DNA from: Primula veris
Lineage: Eukaryota > Streptophyta > Magnoliopsida > Ericales > Primulaceae
Assembly (NCBI GenBank): GCA_963682055.1
Contig: OY821749.1
Location: 24,869,631 to 24,933,630 of the forward strand
Reading direction: 5' to 3'
Length of the DNA stretch: 64,000 bases
Made by a program: the position numbers and the translations under genes. Shown piece by piece: positions 14,121-26,356 of this stretch (its first letter is position 1; the number at the start of each line of letters is the position of its first letter). Under the pieces are notes generated by a model, which saw nothing but the letters and a program-made list of their open reading frames with translations, was not told the DNA's origin and ran no database searches.

Positions 14121-15672
14121 CCGTGAATTGGATTGTATATCTTCTAATTATAACGATGGTCGTCCTTAAGTTGTCCCAGTTTTCGTGGACGAGAAAAGTC
14201 CAAGGTTAGTTTAATGCATTTACCTTTTATCTTAAAATTTTCAATATATATGTTGCTGTCAACTCATGTGGCATTGGCTGGATTATATTACCTTTTTTAA
14301 GGCTTTTGTTACCTGGGTCGTGATTCGGTAGGGTACATGAGATGGGGACAGGAACACGGTACGCTAGGTGTTTGGAACATGGTACACTAGGGGTAGGCTT
14401 AGTTGGTAAGATAGTTCGGGTCATGGTATGTTCTCGAGTGATAAAAAGTTGATGAATGGAGATTGCTGAAGTAGATTTTTCGTGGTTATTAGTAGTTAAT
14501 TAAAAAAATATACAAAAGTTGTCTTTTGATTTGATTGTGTTAATTTTTAACCAAATTAATTCGCTTCTTTTTTGATCTTTTACTTCCAAAATACTAATAA
14601 AATATTCGGAACACCTGGTTCGCTAAAAATGGAGAACTGGCCTAAAAAGGATGTTCAAAAAAAGGTCTATAAGTTAATGCCGTAATGATAACTTTTTATT
14701 TTCAGTGAATTCCATGATCCTTGGAAAGGAAACTCACTTCTGGACCATGTCCCCTAACTACGAAGTTTATTTTACAGGTGATTCTGAAGCTTGGTTATTG
14801 TACCCCCAAGATTCACAAATTCTTAGCTTATTTTTCATCTATTGGCTTGGTTTTGTATGGGAGTTTTCATTATTCCCTTCTCCCTCGACTGTGAACTGTT
14901 GTACATGCTTCCTTGGTACCACCAAGGTGTAGATAAAGTCGTATTTTCTTGCCAAATCTCGCAAAAGCTTTGAGATCGAGTTTACTTTGTAGCCGGCTTG
15001 TGAATGAGTGGAGAAAAAAATGATGTGAGATCTACAATCGATACCTTAGAATCTTGGTTGCGTATTAATTGTTTGCTTGTGATGAGTCAAAGTTTGAGTA
15101 ATTTATAGATTATGGCATATGTGAGGCACCATTGGTCGATGTTAGAGCACATGGAGTTACATTATTTATCCGGTTACTCATTTTGTTCACATTATTTAGA
15201 AGCACCAGTTTTGGTGATCCAGCAGACTGGTTGAATGATATAACCATCAGTTCGATCAATACATTTCAAACAGTATATTTTTTGTTGTTTTGGTAAAAAA
15301 ATATTTATGATTGATTTGGTTATTTGAAGTCGACATCATGCAGAATTATATAGTTTTATACATCTGTTTCAACAATTGTGAGATACTCATATGTGAAAGG
15401 CTTATTATTTTGGGTTAATTTGAAAAGGCTTCATGGGAAACTTGTTCATCGCAACAAATGTCTAGTGTCTAATAACGGGTCCTAGCAGGGAACCTCCCTC
15501 TCGTGTCTTAATCGATAATACGTCCGCAATGAAATAAAGTTTCGTCAACAAAAGGGTTTCAACTATATTTTGAAATGCCAGATTTGACAACTGTCTTAGA
15601 CTGATAACAGAAATTATGACTTGCTTGTGGTAGGTAACTTTTTGGTAATGTACATTTCTATTGTCGTACATA
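14121..15672. other. Importin 3' flank, no gene seen
   Basis: This is the 3' UTR and spacer. At 14353-14400 two short related blocks (ACGGTACGCTAGG and ATGGTACACTAGG) lie next to each other. The short ORFs here have no recognisable domain. Nothing else stands out. Confidence 0.5.
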
Positions 15673-15680
15673 CACCATGT

Positions 15681-15828
15681 CAGGGGAGGAGCTAGGGGGG
15701 CTGACAAGGGCTACAGCCCCCTCTCCCAAAATATTTTCGTAAAACATTTTTTTTTAGCGAAAAATAGCGATTTAGTCATTGATTTTTTAAAATACAGCTC
15801 CCATCTACCGATCCTAGCTCTGCCACTG
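15681..15828. mobile_element. Short hAT-type MITE
   Basis: The 148 bp element starts CAGGGGAGGAGCTAGG and ends CCTAGCTCTGCCACTG. The reverse complement of the end matches the start at 13 of 16 positions. It is flanked by 8 bp duplications, CACCATGT (15673-15680) and CACCATGC (15829-15836), matching at 7 of 8. An 8 bp duplication with CAG...CTG-type ends is the hAT signature. The interior is too short to code for anything, so the element is non-autonomous. Confidence 0.85.
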
Positions 15829-16187
15829 CACCATGCTCGGTTTTCAGAAGCAGTTTGTTTTAGACTCGAACAAAGTTACCCACTAAGAAATTCCACTTTG
15901 TGGCATCAATAAGGTATAAGAAAAAATAGTGAACGTTTTTACATCAATTAAGCTGATAAAAAACAAATACTTATGCTTCAAAAAAATAAAGAAATCCTCT
16001 AGGAATTAGACATGCTATTCCAGACTTAGATCCACTATTTTTATTTCATTTCACATAAAACACACATGTACAAGACAACCGAAACTACAAAGATAAACAA
16101 CTTCAAGAGAAGCTCAACTAGCTCGAACCATCCTTTAGTTGTAACAAAAGTACACACTACGTGAACATTCCCAAAGACTATCGTTTT

Positions 16188-16705
16188 TTACTTGGTTGTG
16201 AACTTGTTCTCATCAATATCGATACCTTCTTCTTCGGCCCGCTCTCCACCAGACTTGTTTGTGGTACTAAGACCGCCTTTTCGGCCCATCTCCTGGTAGC
16301 CTTCCGAACCTAGCTGTTGCTTCCTCGTCTCTCCACCTTTATGCCCCATCTCTTGATACCCTCCGGTTCCCAGCTGCTCCCTCCTGGTCTGTCCGCCTTT
16401 GCTCCTCCCTATAGGAAGAGGAAAAATGCAGATCAAAAGAAATGCAACTTTTGAGCACCAATTTAGTAATTTTTAACAAGCAAATAATATTTATTGACAA
16501 TTTAAAGTTTTAGCACATGAACGTTTTGATAGAATTTGGCCAAGCTTCTCAAAACATGTTATTTTTCTAAAAAATTACATATGGTGATACCTTCAGCAAG
16601 ATGCTCCTGAGCCTCGAGGCTCTTACCGCCAGTGCCACCTGGCACCACCGTCTCACCTTGCCTCGCCCTTGCGTCAAGCTCCGCCCTATCCTGTCCTGAT
16701 GCCAT
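16188..16705 (-). CDS. Em protein, group 1 LEA (two 20-mer repeats)
   Basis: A small, very hydrophilic, largely unstructured protein stored in maturing seeds, thought to protect cells during drying. Exon 1 is 16591-16705 (ATG at 16705) and exon 2 is 16408 down to the stop at 16188, joined by a GT-AG intron. The 336 nt encode 111 residues. The N-terminal block [19 protein letters not shown] is a family hallmark. Exon 2 carries two tandem copies of the group 1 20-mer, beginning [10 protein letters not shown] and [10 protein letters not shown], each ending GYQEMG(H/R)K. The C-terminal block is [17 protein letters not shown]. Arabidopsis Em6 has one 20-mer and Em1 has four, so this is an intermediate form. 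The intron position just after HLAEG is typical of the family. The gene appears intact. Confidence 0.97.
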
Positions 16706-16810
16706 CACCCTTTTACAAAACTTTTTTTATCCTTTTTTTTTTCTTTTACAACCAAAACACAGAAACCAAAAACCTTTTTGTATGCTTTGGAATAAATTCC
16801 TTGTAGGTGT

Positions 16811-16854
16811 ATTATATATAAATTCAGGTGCACATATTGGAACAAAACGTGGCA
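16811..16854 (-). promoter_or_regulatory. Em promoter: TATA-like box and ABRE
   Basis: Reading on the minus strand, TATATATAAT (16811-16820) lies about 105 bp before the start codon. An ABRE-type ACGTGGC core (seen on the + strand at 16848-16854) lies about 30 bp further upstream. ABREs bind ABI5-type bZIP factors, and Em genes are classic abscisic acid targets. A seed-type RY motif TGCATG is found further out at 17531-17536. The roles are inferred. Confidence 0.6.
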
Positions 16855-17187
16855 CATTTTAGTGACAGAAAGATGCTTACTCATCTACTATAGAATGACA
16901 CGAGTACTCGAACACTTCTTGTACAGTTACCTCATGTTTGGGTAGAGTATAATACGTATCAGTTTATCACATTCATGGTATACGGGGCCACGGGGGGATT
17001 AATATATGTAATATGGTAAAAAAATATACAAAAAAATCCATCTACTTTAAATTGTTTTCATTTAACCCCATGTGGCCATGTATGATATGTCATATATAGG
17101 TATTGTAATCACTTCCTAAAGGCACGATAAAACGCTAGAGGTTCTGGGTTTGGATCATTCTTTTTGATGATTTACAAATACTTTTGG

Positions 17188-17504
17188 GGTTTGTTTGAAA
17201 CCCGAAAATGTGGCGGAAAAAAAAAAGAAATGAAAATTAATATGAAATCATTTTCTCTTTTCATATGTTTGAAAGATTGAGAAAATAAAATAAAATGAAA
17301 ATGAAAAAAGTGGAGAGAGAGAACTAGCATTAATTTTCTCATTTGTTTTACTTTTTCTCTCACTTTTAAAAGTAAAATGGTTTACTCACTCTACACATAA
17401 TTTTTCCATATTTTATTTCATTTTCTTTTCCATTGGTTTTCTTACGTAACCAAATAAAAAAAAATATTTTCATAGTAAATCATTTTTCATGCTCCAAACA
17501 AACC
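17188..17504. mobile_element. Possible MITE with GGTTTGTTTG ends
   Basis: The left end reads GGTTTGTTTGAAACCC and the right end CTCCAAACAAACC, giving 10 bp inverted ends around about 317 bp of A/T-rich, non-coding DNA. I could not find a convincing target duplication, so the class is open and the call tentative. Confidence 0.4.
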
Positions 17505-17987
17505 ATTGACGTTTTTGCATAGCATGTAGTTGCATGTACGCAGGTCGACATTAAATTACCGGATTAATGTAAAAGTAGGAAACTTTTGCATATATTGTTA
17601 TAAATTACTTTTTTTTTTTGGCTAGGCTCCATTTTTGCGTGTATAAACAATGACAAAGTTCATGATCAAAATGACAAATGTCCAAACAGAGCATCAGACA
17701 CAAAATCATGTCATTCTAAAATTAGTCATGCACAAAATTGTGTCAGTCTAAAATCAGTTGTCTGTTGTTTGGAAATTTAAAAAAAAAAAGGTTTGGAGAT
17801 TAATTGCTAGTAACTGGATTATGTATATGCTTATGTACATACCTTTTGAACATTTTAAAGTTTTTTAATGGAAAGGATTAACCAGCTATCTAAATAATTG
17901 TACAAACCAGTGAGTGTGAACAATTTCTTTGATCTTAAAACATCCAAATTTACATAATTCTATGTAAAGGAACACACAAAAGACATG

Positions 17988-18918
17988 CTAACTATCATCA
18001 CCAGAAACTTTCTGTTTCTTCCAGTTATAGGCAGCTTCCAAGATCTTAAGATCGGTGGTCTGGGTTTCCTCTGGAAACATGTAATCAATATACTCTTCAC
18101 ATCCGATGGGACCATCTTCGGTCTCAATTTGTCGTCGCCTTTTGAGTTTCTTTGGCATTTTGGCATAAACAGAATCTGGATCACCAAGTTCGTCAAAACT
18201 CAACTCCACTTTCAGCCACTCTTCTAATAGCATCGCTCTTTCTTCTTTCAGCTCCGGAGCTGACGAACTATAATAGTTCAACCCTTTTTCAAACACACTT
18301 CTTGCATTTTGTATCAACTGTTTTTTCCCTTGAAGTTCTGTTTCCAAAAGAGATGCCTCAAACTTCGTATAACTAATCCACACCTTCAAGTGATTTGTCC
18401 TGTCCAGAAGCCTCTCATAAAGCTCCCTTGCTCTTTGATGCTCTTGCTCTTTTATCTCAAAATCAATATATGCCTTCCATAACACCTCAGGCATATCTAA
18501 TGCAGGTTGATCTATCACAAGCTCAAATATGGACCTTGCCCTTTCCGTCTCACTGAGAGATCTCTCAAGCTCAGCATACTTGCTCCATGCATAGCAGTTC
18601 TTTGGGACCCACTCCAAGTACTTCTCATACAGCTTTCAACATCGATCAATATTACCTAGATGCAATTCTATCTCAATATACTTCTTGAATATCTGGTCTT
18701 TCGGAGCTTTTCCAATGGCATTGCCCAGAATTAAACGTGCAGCCCTCATATCTAACTGTCTAATTTCAAACTGAGCAGCTAACAACCAAATCTTGGCAAA
18801 TGAAAACTTACTATGTGGAATCAGATTAAGGCATTCTCTGTATACTCCTCTAGCCCGATCCATATTTTGAGCATTAAGCTCTTCATAAAGGGCATAATTT
18901 ATCCATAAGTAGATATAG
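17988..18918 (-). pseudogene. Crooked-neck (CLF1/CRNKL1)-like pseudogene, exon 2 3' part
   Basis: This is the C-terminal half of a HAT-repeat pre-mRNA splicing factor (crooked neck, Clf1/Syf3), a scaffold of the Prp19-associated complex in the spliceosome. On the minus strand it begins at the retrotransposon junction ([19 protein letters not shown]), continues through [19 protein letters not shown] and YAELERSLSETERARSIFE, and ends with the conserved tail LKILEAAYNWKKQKV. A premature TGA at 18636-18638 replaces the Arg codon in the block GNIDRC-R-KLYEKYLEW (CGA to TGA). Joined to 28660-29419, with one copy of the 5 bp duplication removed, exon 2 would be 1686 nt (562 codons), so no net frameshift has accumulated. 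Family assignment is firm; this copy cannot give a full-length protein. Confidence 0.92.
18914..18918. repeat. Target site duplication, left (TATAG)
   Basis: TATAG directly precedes the TG of the 5' LTR. The same five bases follow the CA of the 3' LTR at 28660-28664. A 5 bp duplication is the normal product of Ty3/Gypsy integrase. Confidence 0.95.
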
Positions 18919-21221
18919 TGTAACGACTCAGAAATTTGTGTAGTTATTATGGTCTATTAACCATTTTATTAGTGGTATTAATATTTATTGGGCGTTGTGT
19001 AGTGATTATTTTGGTTGCAAAAAAATATTTGTGTAAGTGTGTAATATAACTTGAAATAATTTATTATAACGTAATTGTGTTTGGGTGTTAATTGAATAAA
19101 TAATAGTTACATGGACTTGAGTGGTAATTGAATTAATAAAAAAAAAAACTAAACCTAATTGGTAATACACATATACAGTATATAGATATATATATACATA
19201 CTTTACATACACAGCCGTACATATACATATACATATACGCATAATACACATATACACATAATACACATATACATATATATTGAGTGAGAGGGAGAGAGAG
19301 AGAGCAAGAGCCGACAGAGAAGAGTTGCCGGTGACAAACCAGCGACTGTAGTTGGGTGTTTTTTCTTTGGGTTTCTTCGTGGTCGCTTCGGAGGCTGATA
19401 TCGAGGTCTTCGGGTGTCCGTTTTTCGCAATCAAATACATTTTCTTAATCTACTCGTCGATATCTATCTACCTGTGTAAGCCTGCTTCTCCGATTTTCAC
19501 TTTTATAAAAACCCAGTTTTTACGATTTTATTAATAATCCGAAATTAGCCTTTTATATTGATTCGTGCCTTATTTTAATTACATAATAGGGGCTGTTAAG
19601 GACTGTCGCTAGGCTGTCCAGATTTTATTAGGTGGTACGGTTCGAGTTTGGGAGTTTTTACAAACGAGCTCTCGTTTGTTTCGGTAAGGGGGAAGAATAT
19701 GATTTCGCTTTAAAAGCGGGATTTATGTGTTGCTTGTTGCATGTTAATTTAGGTTCGGATATTGATATATGTTGTTATGGCAATTATGGTGGTGCAGTTG
19801 TAGTATAATAACTAATGATTTTGTATTTACTATGCTTAACATATAATTCGTGAAAATAAGATATAAATTAAACCTTTGAGAAGTGTTGAAGGTGGTGGCA
19901 ATGTGTATACATATGTGGTGGTATTGTGATTAAAATAATGTGTTTCAAATGACATTCGATAATTAATTAACTATAACATTACAGTGTTGTGTATTATTTT
20001 CGGTGTGTGGACTTTGCTGTTTTTTTTTGTCCTTTTGGAGCTTTTATATATATATATATATATTTTCTGGGATTGTAGTACCAATGTGTGGGGTACCATT
20101 GTATGATGGGTCCCTGAGCAGTGGCTCTAAAGGTGGGTACATTGTACCATTGTGGATTTAAGGATGAGCCCCGGAGGCTTACGGTGAGAGCCCGGAAACT
20201 TGCGCAAGTATTAGGTGTATCGGTACCATAGGGGTAGTGCCCTTAAAGCCGGCCCCATATCTCTAGTCACATACGGTAGTGTCAGCGTGTGGGTGGGGGT
20301 ACCATTGTATTATGGGTCCTTGAGCAGTGGCTCTAAAGGTGGGTACGTATGTGAGCAATCCCGACTTGGTTTTCGTTGAGTTTTATTTTTATTATCATAA
20401 TCTATTTATTTAAACCTTGTTTATTTGTTCATTTATTGTGAATGTGTAAGTTACTGAGGTGGTTACATTTCCCATAAAAATTGCCTTGTCATTATTTATC
20501 ATGATAATATAGTTGCCATGTTAGGATTGTGTGTGCGTGCTTAGTAGCATGCGCCGCTTTTTAAGCGAGATTGTTTTCTTACCTCCTTTCTTTGTTTTCT
20601 GTACGTTTTGTTTTCAATCGACGTACAGGTGCCGACGTAAGCCGTGACGAAGCTTAGAGTGATTGCTAGTGGCTCAGTTATCGGATTACACTTGATCGTG
20701 TGCACGTTAGACTTTTTATTCATGTTGGATTATTCATTTAGTTGAGCCATGTTGGCCTAATAAGTGTTATCGCGAGTTGTTCGTTATTTGCATACAAATA
20801 CTTTATTCGTACCTCATTTATTTTGACCATATGTTATGGAGCTTGATGGTTAGCTGGGTTGGATGTGACATTTTATCTTGGATTGATTTTTTAGAAATAT
20901 CGCGATTGGCGAGTTTTAATTATCTATATCATGTTGTTGAACAGGTTGATTTTTGTGGAAACAAATAGATACGTAAAGGTCATGCCGAAATTTCTATAAA
21001 TCATTTTATTAAAATTGCTTTCTTTTCGTATTGTCACATTTGAGCGTTGTTGGCTACCCTTAGGCCAATAATGACTCAAATATGACTATCGGCATGTCCT
21101 GAAGGATCCGTTTGGTTTTTATTTAGTGTGTGGTCGAATGCTTCCGCATATTTTGTTATTTAAACCTTTTTCTTTTAAATAATATTCACTACTCGGGTTT
21201 ACCCAAATCCGGGGCGTGACA
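18919..21221 (+). repeat. 5' LTR
   Basis: Starts TGTAACGACTCAG and ends GGGGCGTGACA (TG...CA). It contains TA/CA microsatellites near 19165-19280, a GAGA-rich stretch near 19285-19305, and two internal ~60 bp direct repeats at about 20091 and 20298 around GAGCAGTGGCTCTAAAGGTG. Promoter and RNA ends cannot be placed by eye. Confidence 0.97.
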
Positions 21222-21224
21222 GCT

Positions 21225-21236
21225 TGGTATCAGAGC
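21225..21236 (+). other. Primer binding site (initiator Met tRNA)
   Basis: TGGTATCAGAGC, three bases after the LTR, is complementary to the 3' end of plant initiator methionine tRNA, which primes minus-strand DNA synthesis in most plant LTR elements. Confidence 0.95.
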
Positions 21237-21503
21237 TAACCGGGTTCCGAGTACCTGGTGGCTTGTTGGGTAGGATAGGCACACACGGGTGGTAGAAGAA
21301 TAAGATAGTGATGCATTCCTTCATGAAAAGTGTTAATTTTGGATATGCATGCCCTCTTTGTGATATTTTCGTTCTAAGTTTATTTGAGTGACCTGTGATG
21401 TTTAACATGTTTGATAACCCTGTGGTAGATAGTGTTTTTATGTTTTAGTGTGACAATTTCTTAATATTAAGTCCCTATTTGGATTGGTTGGTTGTAGGTA
21501 TCA

Positions 21504-24500
21504 ATGGCTCCTAAGCGAAAGCTAAATAGCGATACGGGCGGTAAGAGTCGAGGTCCAACGCCTACTCGTACTCGTACCCCCAGACGTGGTCGAAATCCTG
21601 CTCGGAAAGAGGGGCCTGAACGAATCAGTAATCGTGTGCCGGGTAGTAATCAAGGTGGGACCAATGGTGAGATTCCTCCCGAAGATGTTCCAGGAGAAGC
21701 TCCACCGGAGGAGACTCCTCCGATTGTTCATAATGTGGATGAGGACGGCAACAGAAATGCGGATACAAATGATCCGACAGTTACACAGTTCATGAGAGTT
21801 ATGGCAGAGACGATGAATCGCATGGGGCAAGGTGCTCAGAATGGACTTAGGGGCGGGGAGACGAGGGCGTCAGCGGCCCAAACACACTTCCAACGTATGG
21901 AACCCCCGATCTTTAAGGGAGGTGCAGACCCTGAAGTTGCGGAAACTTGGCTGGAAGAGGTAGAGAATATATTTGAGGCTCTTCTTATGACCGATAATGA
22001 CTTGAGAATTGCTTGTGCGACTCGTTATTTGCGGGGTGAGGCTAGTCAGTGGTGGAAGAGTGCGAAGGAGTTGGGGGACGTTGGGGTTATGAGTTGGAAG
22101 GATTTCAGAGATATATTTCTGAAAGAGTATTTTCCTCAGCCGTTGCGTGATGACAAGCAAATGGAATTTCTGAACCTGATTCAGGGCAACAATTCGGTGC
22201 GTCAGTATCAACTTGACTTTTTGAGGTTATCAAAGTATTATCCAGAGTTGGTTATAACAGAGGAACTCCGCTGTCGACGTTTTGAGCAGGGTTTACGACT
22301 GAGGATAAAGAGTAGGGTGGCGACATTTATGTGTAAGAAGTTCGACAAATTGGTCTTACGTGCGATGGCGGCTGAGAAAAACGACGAAGTGGACAAGCGT
22401 ATTATTAGTTCTAAGCAGTCGACATCAAATTTTTCTACAGGTCATTCTCTGGGTAATCATAGACAGCCCATGGGTAATAATAGGAATAGTGGTAATTCCA
22501 GTGGTGACCGTAAGAGGCCAAGAGATTTTTATTCTAGTTCTCAGGGATACACTCAACCTAGGAATTATTCGGGTACAGGTTATGCTGCTTCTGCGCCCCA
22601 AACAAATTTCGGTTGCTATTCTTGTGGATCTCCGGATCATAGGGTTCGAGATTGTACTATGGCTAGGTGTCACAGGTGTGGGGGTTTGGGACATCTTCAG
22701 GACCAGTGCAGGTCGGGAAAGACTGGTGCTAATTCTTATCAGGCTCCTACTCGTACTACACCTTCTTATTCTTCTGGTTCTAGGGCTCCTGTGTCTCAAG
22801 GCTCGAAACCTACTCGCGGTAGCTTTCAAGGTTCTGGTCGTGGTAATTATCAGCAGTCTCGATCTGCTCAGCCTTCACATGCTTCCCATGCTCGCGTGTT
22901 TGCCCTCCCTCAGGTTAAGACTGATAGGGGTGAACCATCTGTTATTCGAGGTACTTTACTTGTTAGCTCTTCTTGGGCTAACGTCTTATTTGATACTGGT
23001 GCTTCTCGTTCTTTTATTTCTTCTCATTTTGCATTATCTATCGGTTTAGTATTCAGCATTCAGGATCCTGCTATTTTAGTTGAAACTCCTATTCATGGTA
23101 GTGTGCCGCTTAATCGCATATGTCGAGATTGTGTACTTTATATTTCCGAACATCCTTTTGTGTTCGATTTTCTTGCTCTAGATATGACTGGCTTCGATGT
23201 TATTCTTGGTATGGACTGGTTATCCTTCTTCCAGGCCATTATTGATTGTGAGCGTAGACGTTTATCTTTTATTAATTCTTCTGGTGATCGTATTATATTT
23301 TCTGGGGACCGGTGTATCCGTTTTTCACCATCGTGGAACGTTGTTGATGACTTGAGTTGTTTACTGGCTAGTTTGTCTGTTAGTGAGGAAGTGACTACAG
23401 ATGTCGAGCTACCATCTGTAGTCTGTGAGTATCCCGAGGTTTTCCCTAATGATCTTACCGAGCTTCCTCCTCAACGTGAGGTGGAGTTTTCCATCGATTT
23501 AGCACCTGGTACGGCTCCGATTGCTATGGCTCCTTATCGTTTAGCACCAGCTGAGCTAAAAGAGTTAAAAGAACAGTTGGATGATCTGTTAGGTAAGGGC
23601 TTTATACGTCCTAGTGTATCTCCGTGGGGTGCGCCAACGTTATTTGTGCAAAAGAAGGATGGTAGTATGCGTATGTGCATCGATTATCGTAAGCTGAATC
23701 GGGTGACTATAAAGAATAAGTACCCACTACCGAGAATCGATGACCTCTTTGATCAGCTGAAAGGATCAAAGTGTTTTTCTAAGATTGATCTCCGTTCTGG
23801 ATATCATCAACTTCGTGTTCGTGAAGTTGATATTCCTAAGACAGCATTTCGTACTCGGTATGGTCATTATGAGTTTCTAGTGATGCCATTCGGGTTAACG
23901 AATGCACCAGCTGCATTTATGGACTTGATGAACCGAGTCTTTAGAGCCTTTCTGGATAAGTTTGTCGTGGTGTTTGTTGACGACATTCTGGTGTACTCTT
24001 TATCTGAGGAAGAACACAACGAGCATCTCCGTATTGTTCTTAATCTTTTGCGAGAGCATAAGCTTTATGCTAAGTTTTCCAAGTGTGAGTTCTGGATGAC
24101 GGAGGTGAAGTTTCTTGGCCACGTGGTGTCTGCGGGTGGAGTGTCGGTTGATCCTTCCAAGATTGAGGCAGTGACCGATTGGGGGCAACCAAAAAGTGTG
24201 TTTGAGATCCGAAGCTTCTTGGGACTAGCGGGTTATTATCGAAGGTTCGTATTAGATTTTTCTCGTTTGGCGGCTCCCCTAACTCGGCTTACAAAGAAAG
24301 GTGTTAAATTCGAATGGGACGAGAAATGTGATCTTTCTTTTCAGGAATTGAAGCGTCGCTTGACATCTGCTCCTATCCTCATTATTCCAGAGAGAGGTGT
24401 GGAGTATAGTGTCTATTGTGATGCCTCGAAGGAAGGCCTTGGTGCAGTGTTAATGCAAGAGGGCAAGGTGGTGGCTTATGGTTCTCGGCAGTTAAAAGTT

Positions 24501-26321
24501 CATGAGAAAAACTATCCCACTCATGATCTTGAATTGGCTGCAGTAGTGTTTTCTTTGAAGTGTTGGCGACACTACTTGTTTGGGGAGAGATTTAACGTAT
24601 TTTCGGATCACAAGAGTCTTAAGTATATTTTCACACAGCGTGACCTAAACTTACGACAAAGGAGGTGGATGGAGTATCTTGAGCAGTACGACTTTGACTT
24701 ACAATATTATCCTGGTAAAGCAAATATGGTGGCGGACGCCTTGAGTCGCAAGACTAGGTGTTCTTTGGCATGCATAGCTGTTCGTGAATGGGGTATGTTG
24801 AATGTTCTTAACGAATTCGACTTGGAGATGGGTGAAGAAGAAAATTCAGCCGTGCTGTTCTCGGTGAAGGTGCAACCGTCGTTAGTCTCGAGGGTAATTA
24901 ATTCCCAACAAGGGGATGAGGAATCTAGGGACTTGCGAGTTAAAGTCTCGAGTGAGTTGGGACTCGACAAATGGAAGATTGGCTCAGATGGGGGAGTGAG
25001 ATTTATGGATCGTCTACTGGTACCTGTGAGTATGCGCATGGAGGTCATGAAAGAATTCCACCATTCTCGATTGGCAGTTCATCCAGGTGGCACAAAGATG
25101 TACCACGACCTAGCTCGACAGTTTTATTGGAGTGGAATGAAAAGGGACGTGGCAGACTTTGTTAGTAAATGCCTTACTTGTCAGCAGGTGAAGATAGAAC
25201 ATCAAAAGCCGGGAGGCTTGCTTAAACCCTTGCCTATACCGGAGTGGAAGTGGGAACGTATCACTATGGACTTTGTAGTGGGGTTGCCGAGATCTAATAG
25301 AGGGAAAGATGCAGTGTGGGTCGTTGTCGATCGATTGACCAAATCAGCCCACTTTCTACCAATGCGTATTAGCGACACAGTTGAACAGTTATGCGAGCAA
25401 TATATCCGGGAGATTGTTCGTTTACATGGTGTCCCGGTTTCTATTGTTTCTGATCGTGATCCCCGTTTTGTGTCTCGATTCTGGCAAAGTCTTCAGAAGG
25501 CGTTGGGGACGAAACTAGATTTGAGTACGGCTTATCACCCTCAGACCGATGGGCAGTCGGAGAGGACTATCCAGACTCTGGAAGATATGCTTCGGGCGTG
25601 TGTAGTTGATTTTGGTGGGGGTTGGGAGAAACATGTGTCATTGATTGAGTTCGCTTATAATAATAGTTATCATTCGAGCATTGAGATGGCTCCTTATGAG
25701 GCTTTATATGGGCGACCTTGTAGGTCTCCGGTGTGTTGGACGGAGGTCGGTGAATCAGCGTTGTTAGGACCAGATGTGGTTCGAGAGACTACAGAGAAGA
25801 TTTTGTTGATAAAGCAAAAGCTTGAGACAGCAAGAAGCCGTCAAAAGAGCTATGCGGATAAAAGAAGGCGACCTTTGGAGTTTGAGGTGGGTGATCATGT
25901 GTTCCTTAAGATTTCGCCTCGTAAGGGCATTATGCGTTTTGGGAAGCGTGGAAAGTTGTCCCCGCGTTTTATTGGACCTTTCCTTATCTTGGAAAGAATT
26001 GGTGATCTGGCCTATCAATTAGCGTTGCCACCGAAATTGGCGAATGTACATCCTGTGTTCCATGTTTCGATGCTCCGGAAGTACGAACCGGACCCGTCAC
26101 ATATTCTGGATTTTTCTGATCTTCAAGTACAGGAGGATATTTCTTATGTGGTTCGCCCGGTCCGTATACTTGATAGGCGTGAACAGGTATTACGGAGGCG
26201 TGTTATTCCTTTGGTGAAAGTGTTGTGGAGCCACCTTGGAAATGAAGAGGCAACGTGGGAGCGAGAACCGGAAATTCGTGCTAAGTATCCAGACCTGTTT
26301 TTTGATTCAGGTGCGTGTTAA
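21504..26321 (+). CDS. Gag-pol polyprotein of the chromovirus
   Basis: One uninterrupted 1605-residue frame. Gag has a basic N-terminus, a capsid-like region with QWWKSAKEL near residue 180, and two CCHC zinc knuckles ([14 protein letters not shown] from about residue 371, then [14 protein letters not shown]). Next come the aspartic protease (FDTGAS, Asp about 497) and the reverse transcriptase with the VDD catalytic pair near 826-827. RNase H follows with YCDAS, Asp about 973. Integrase has an HHCC zinc finger ending CLTCQQ and the DDE triad at about D1256, D1317 and E1353 (35 residues between the last two). The C-terminus is a chromodomain with LVKVLWSHL and ATWERE. Every catalytic motif I looked for is present, so the element may still be competent; expression is not shown. 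The ATG at 21504 is the first good start after the leader. Confidence 0.96.
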   Translation: MAPKRKLNSDTGGKSRGPTPTRTRTPRRGRNPARKEGPERISNRVPGSNQGGTNGEIPPEDVPGEAPPEETPPIVHNVDEDGNRNADTNDPTVTQFMRVMAETMNRMGQGAQNGLRGGETRASAAQTHFQRMEPPIFKGGADPEVAETWLEEVENIFEALLMTDNDLRIACATRYLRGEASQWWKSAKELGDVGVMSWKDFRDIFLKEYFPQPLRDDKQMEFLNLIQGNNSVRQYQLDFLRLSKYYPELVITEELRCRRFEQGLRLRIKSRVATFMCKKFDKLVLRAMAAEKNDEVDKRIISSKQSTSNFSTGHSLGNHRQPMGNNRNSGNSSGDRKRPRDFYSSSQGYTQPRNYSGTGYAASAPQTNFGCYSCGSPDHRVRDCTMARCHRCGGLGHLQDQCRSGKTGANSYQAPTRTTPSYSSGSRAPVSQGSKPTRGSFQGSGRGNYQQSRSAQPSHASHARVFALPQVKTDRGEPSVIRGTLLVSSSWANVLFDTGASRSFISSHFALSIGLVFSIQDPAILVETPIHGSVPLNRICRDCVLYISEHPFVFDFLALDMTGFDVILGMDWLSFFQAIIDCERRRLSFINSSGDRIIFSGDRCIRFSPSWNVVDDLSCLLASLSVSEEVTTDVELPSVVCEYPEVFPNDLTELPPQREVEFSIDLAPGTAPIAMAPYRLAPAELKELKEQLDDLLGKGFIRPSVSPWGAPTLFVQKKDGSMRMCIDYRKLNRVTIKNKYPLPRIDDLFDQLKGSKCFSKIDLRSGYHQLRVREVDIPKTAFRTRYGHYEFLVMPFGLTNAPAAFMDLMNRVFRAFLDKFVVVFVDDILVYSLSEEEHNEHLRIVLNLLREHKLYAKFSKCEFWMTEVKFLGHVVSAGGVSVDPSKIEAVTDWGQPKSVFEIRSFLGLAGYYRRFVLDFSRLAAPLTRLTKKGVKFEWDEKCDLSFQELKRRLTSAPILIIPERGVEYSVYCDASKEGLGAVLMQEGKVVAYGSRQLKVHEKNYPTHDLELAAVVFSLKCWRHYLFGERFNVFSDHKSLKYIFTQRDLNLRQRRWMEYLEQYDFDLQYYPGKANMVADALSRKTRCSLACIAVREWGMLNVLNEFDLEMGEEENSAVLFSVKVQPSLVSRVINSQQGDEESRDLRVKVSSELGLDKWKIGSDGGVRFMDRLLVPVSMRMEVMKEFHHSRLAVHPGGTKMYHDLARQFYWSGMKRDVADFVSKCLTCQQVKIEHQKPGGLLKPLPIPEWKWERITMDFVVGLPRSNRGKDAVWVVVDRLTKSAHFLPMRISDTVEQLCEQYIREIVRLHGVPVSIVSDRDPRFVSRFWQSLQKALGTKLDLSTAYHPQTDGQSERTIQTLEDMLRACVVDFGGGWEKHVSLIEFAYNNSYHSSIEMAPYEALYGRPCRSPVCWTEVGESALLGPDVVRETTEKILLIKQKLETARSRQKSYADKRRRPLEFEVGDHVFLKISPRKGIMRFGKRGKLSPRFIGPFLILERIGDLAYQLALPPKLANVHPVFHVSMLRKYEPDPSHILDFSDLQVQEDISYVVRPVRILDRREQVLRRRVIPLVKVLWSHLGNEEATWEREPEIRAKYPDLFFDSGAC

Positions 26322-26348
26322 ATTTCGGGACGAAATTTTTTTTAAGTT

Positions 26349-26356
26349 GGGAAGAA
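26349..26356 (+). other. Polypurine tract
   Basis: GGGAAGAA directly precedes the TG of the 3' LTR, the expected place for plus-strand priming. Confidence 0.85.

Noticed and set aside
19006..19534. Several ORFs on both strands, repeated at 26444-26972
   Set aside because: They lie in the LTRs, reflect CA/TA simple repeats and have no domain; their duplication is explained by the LTR pair.
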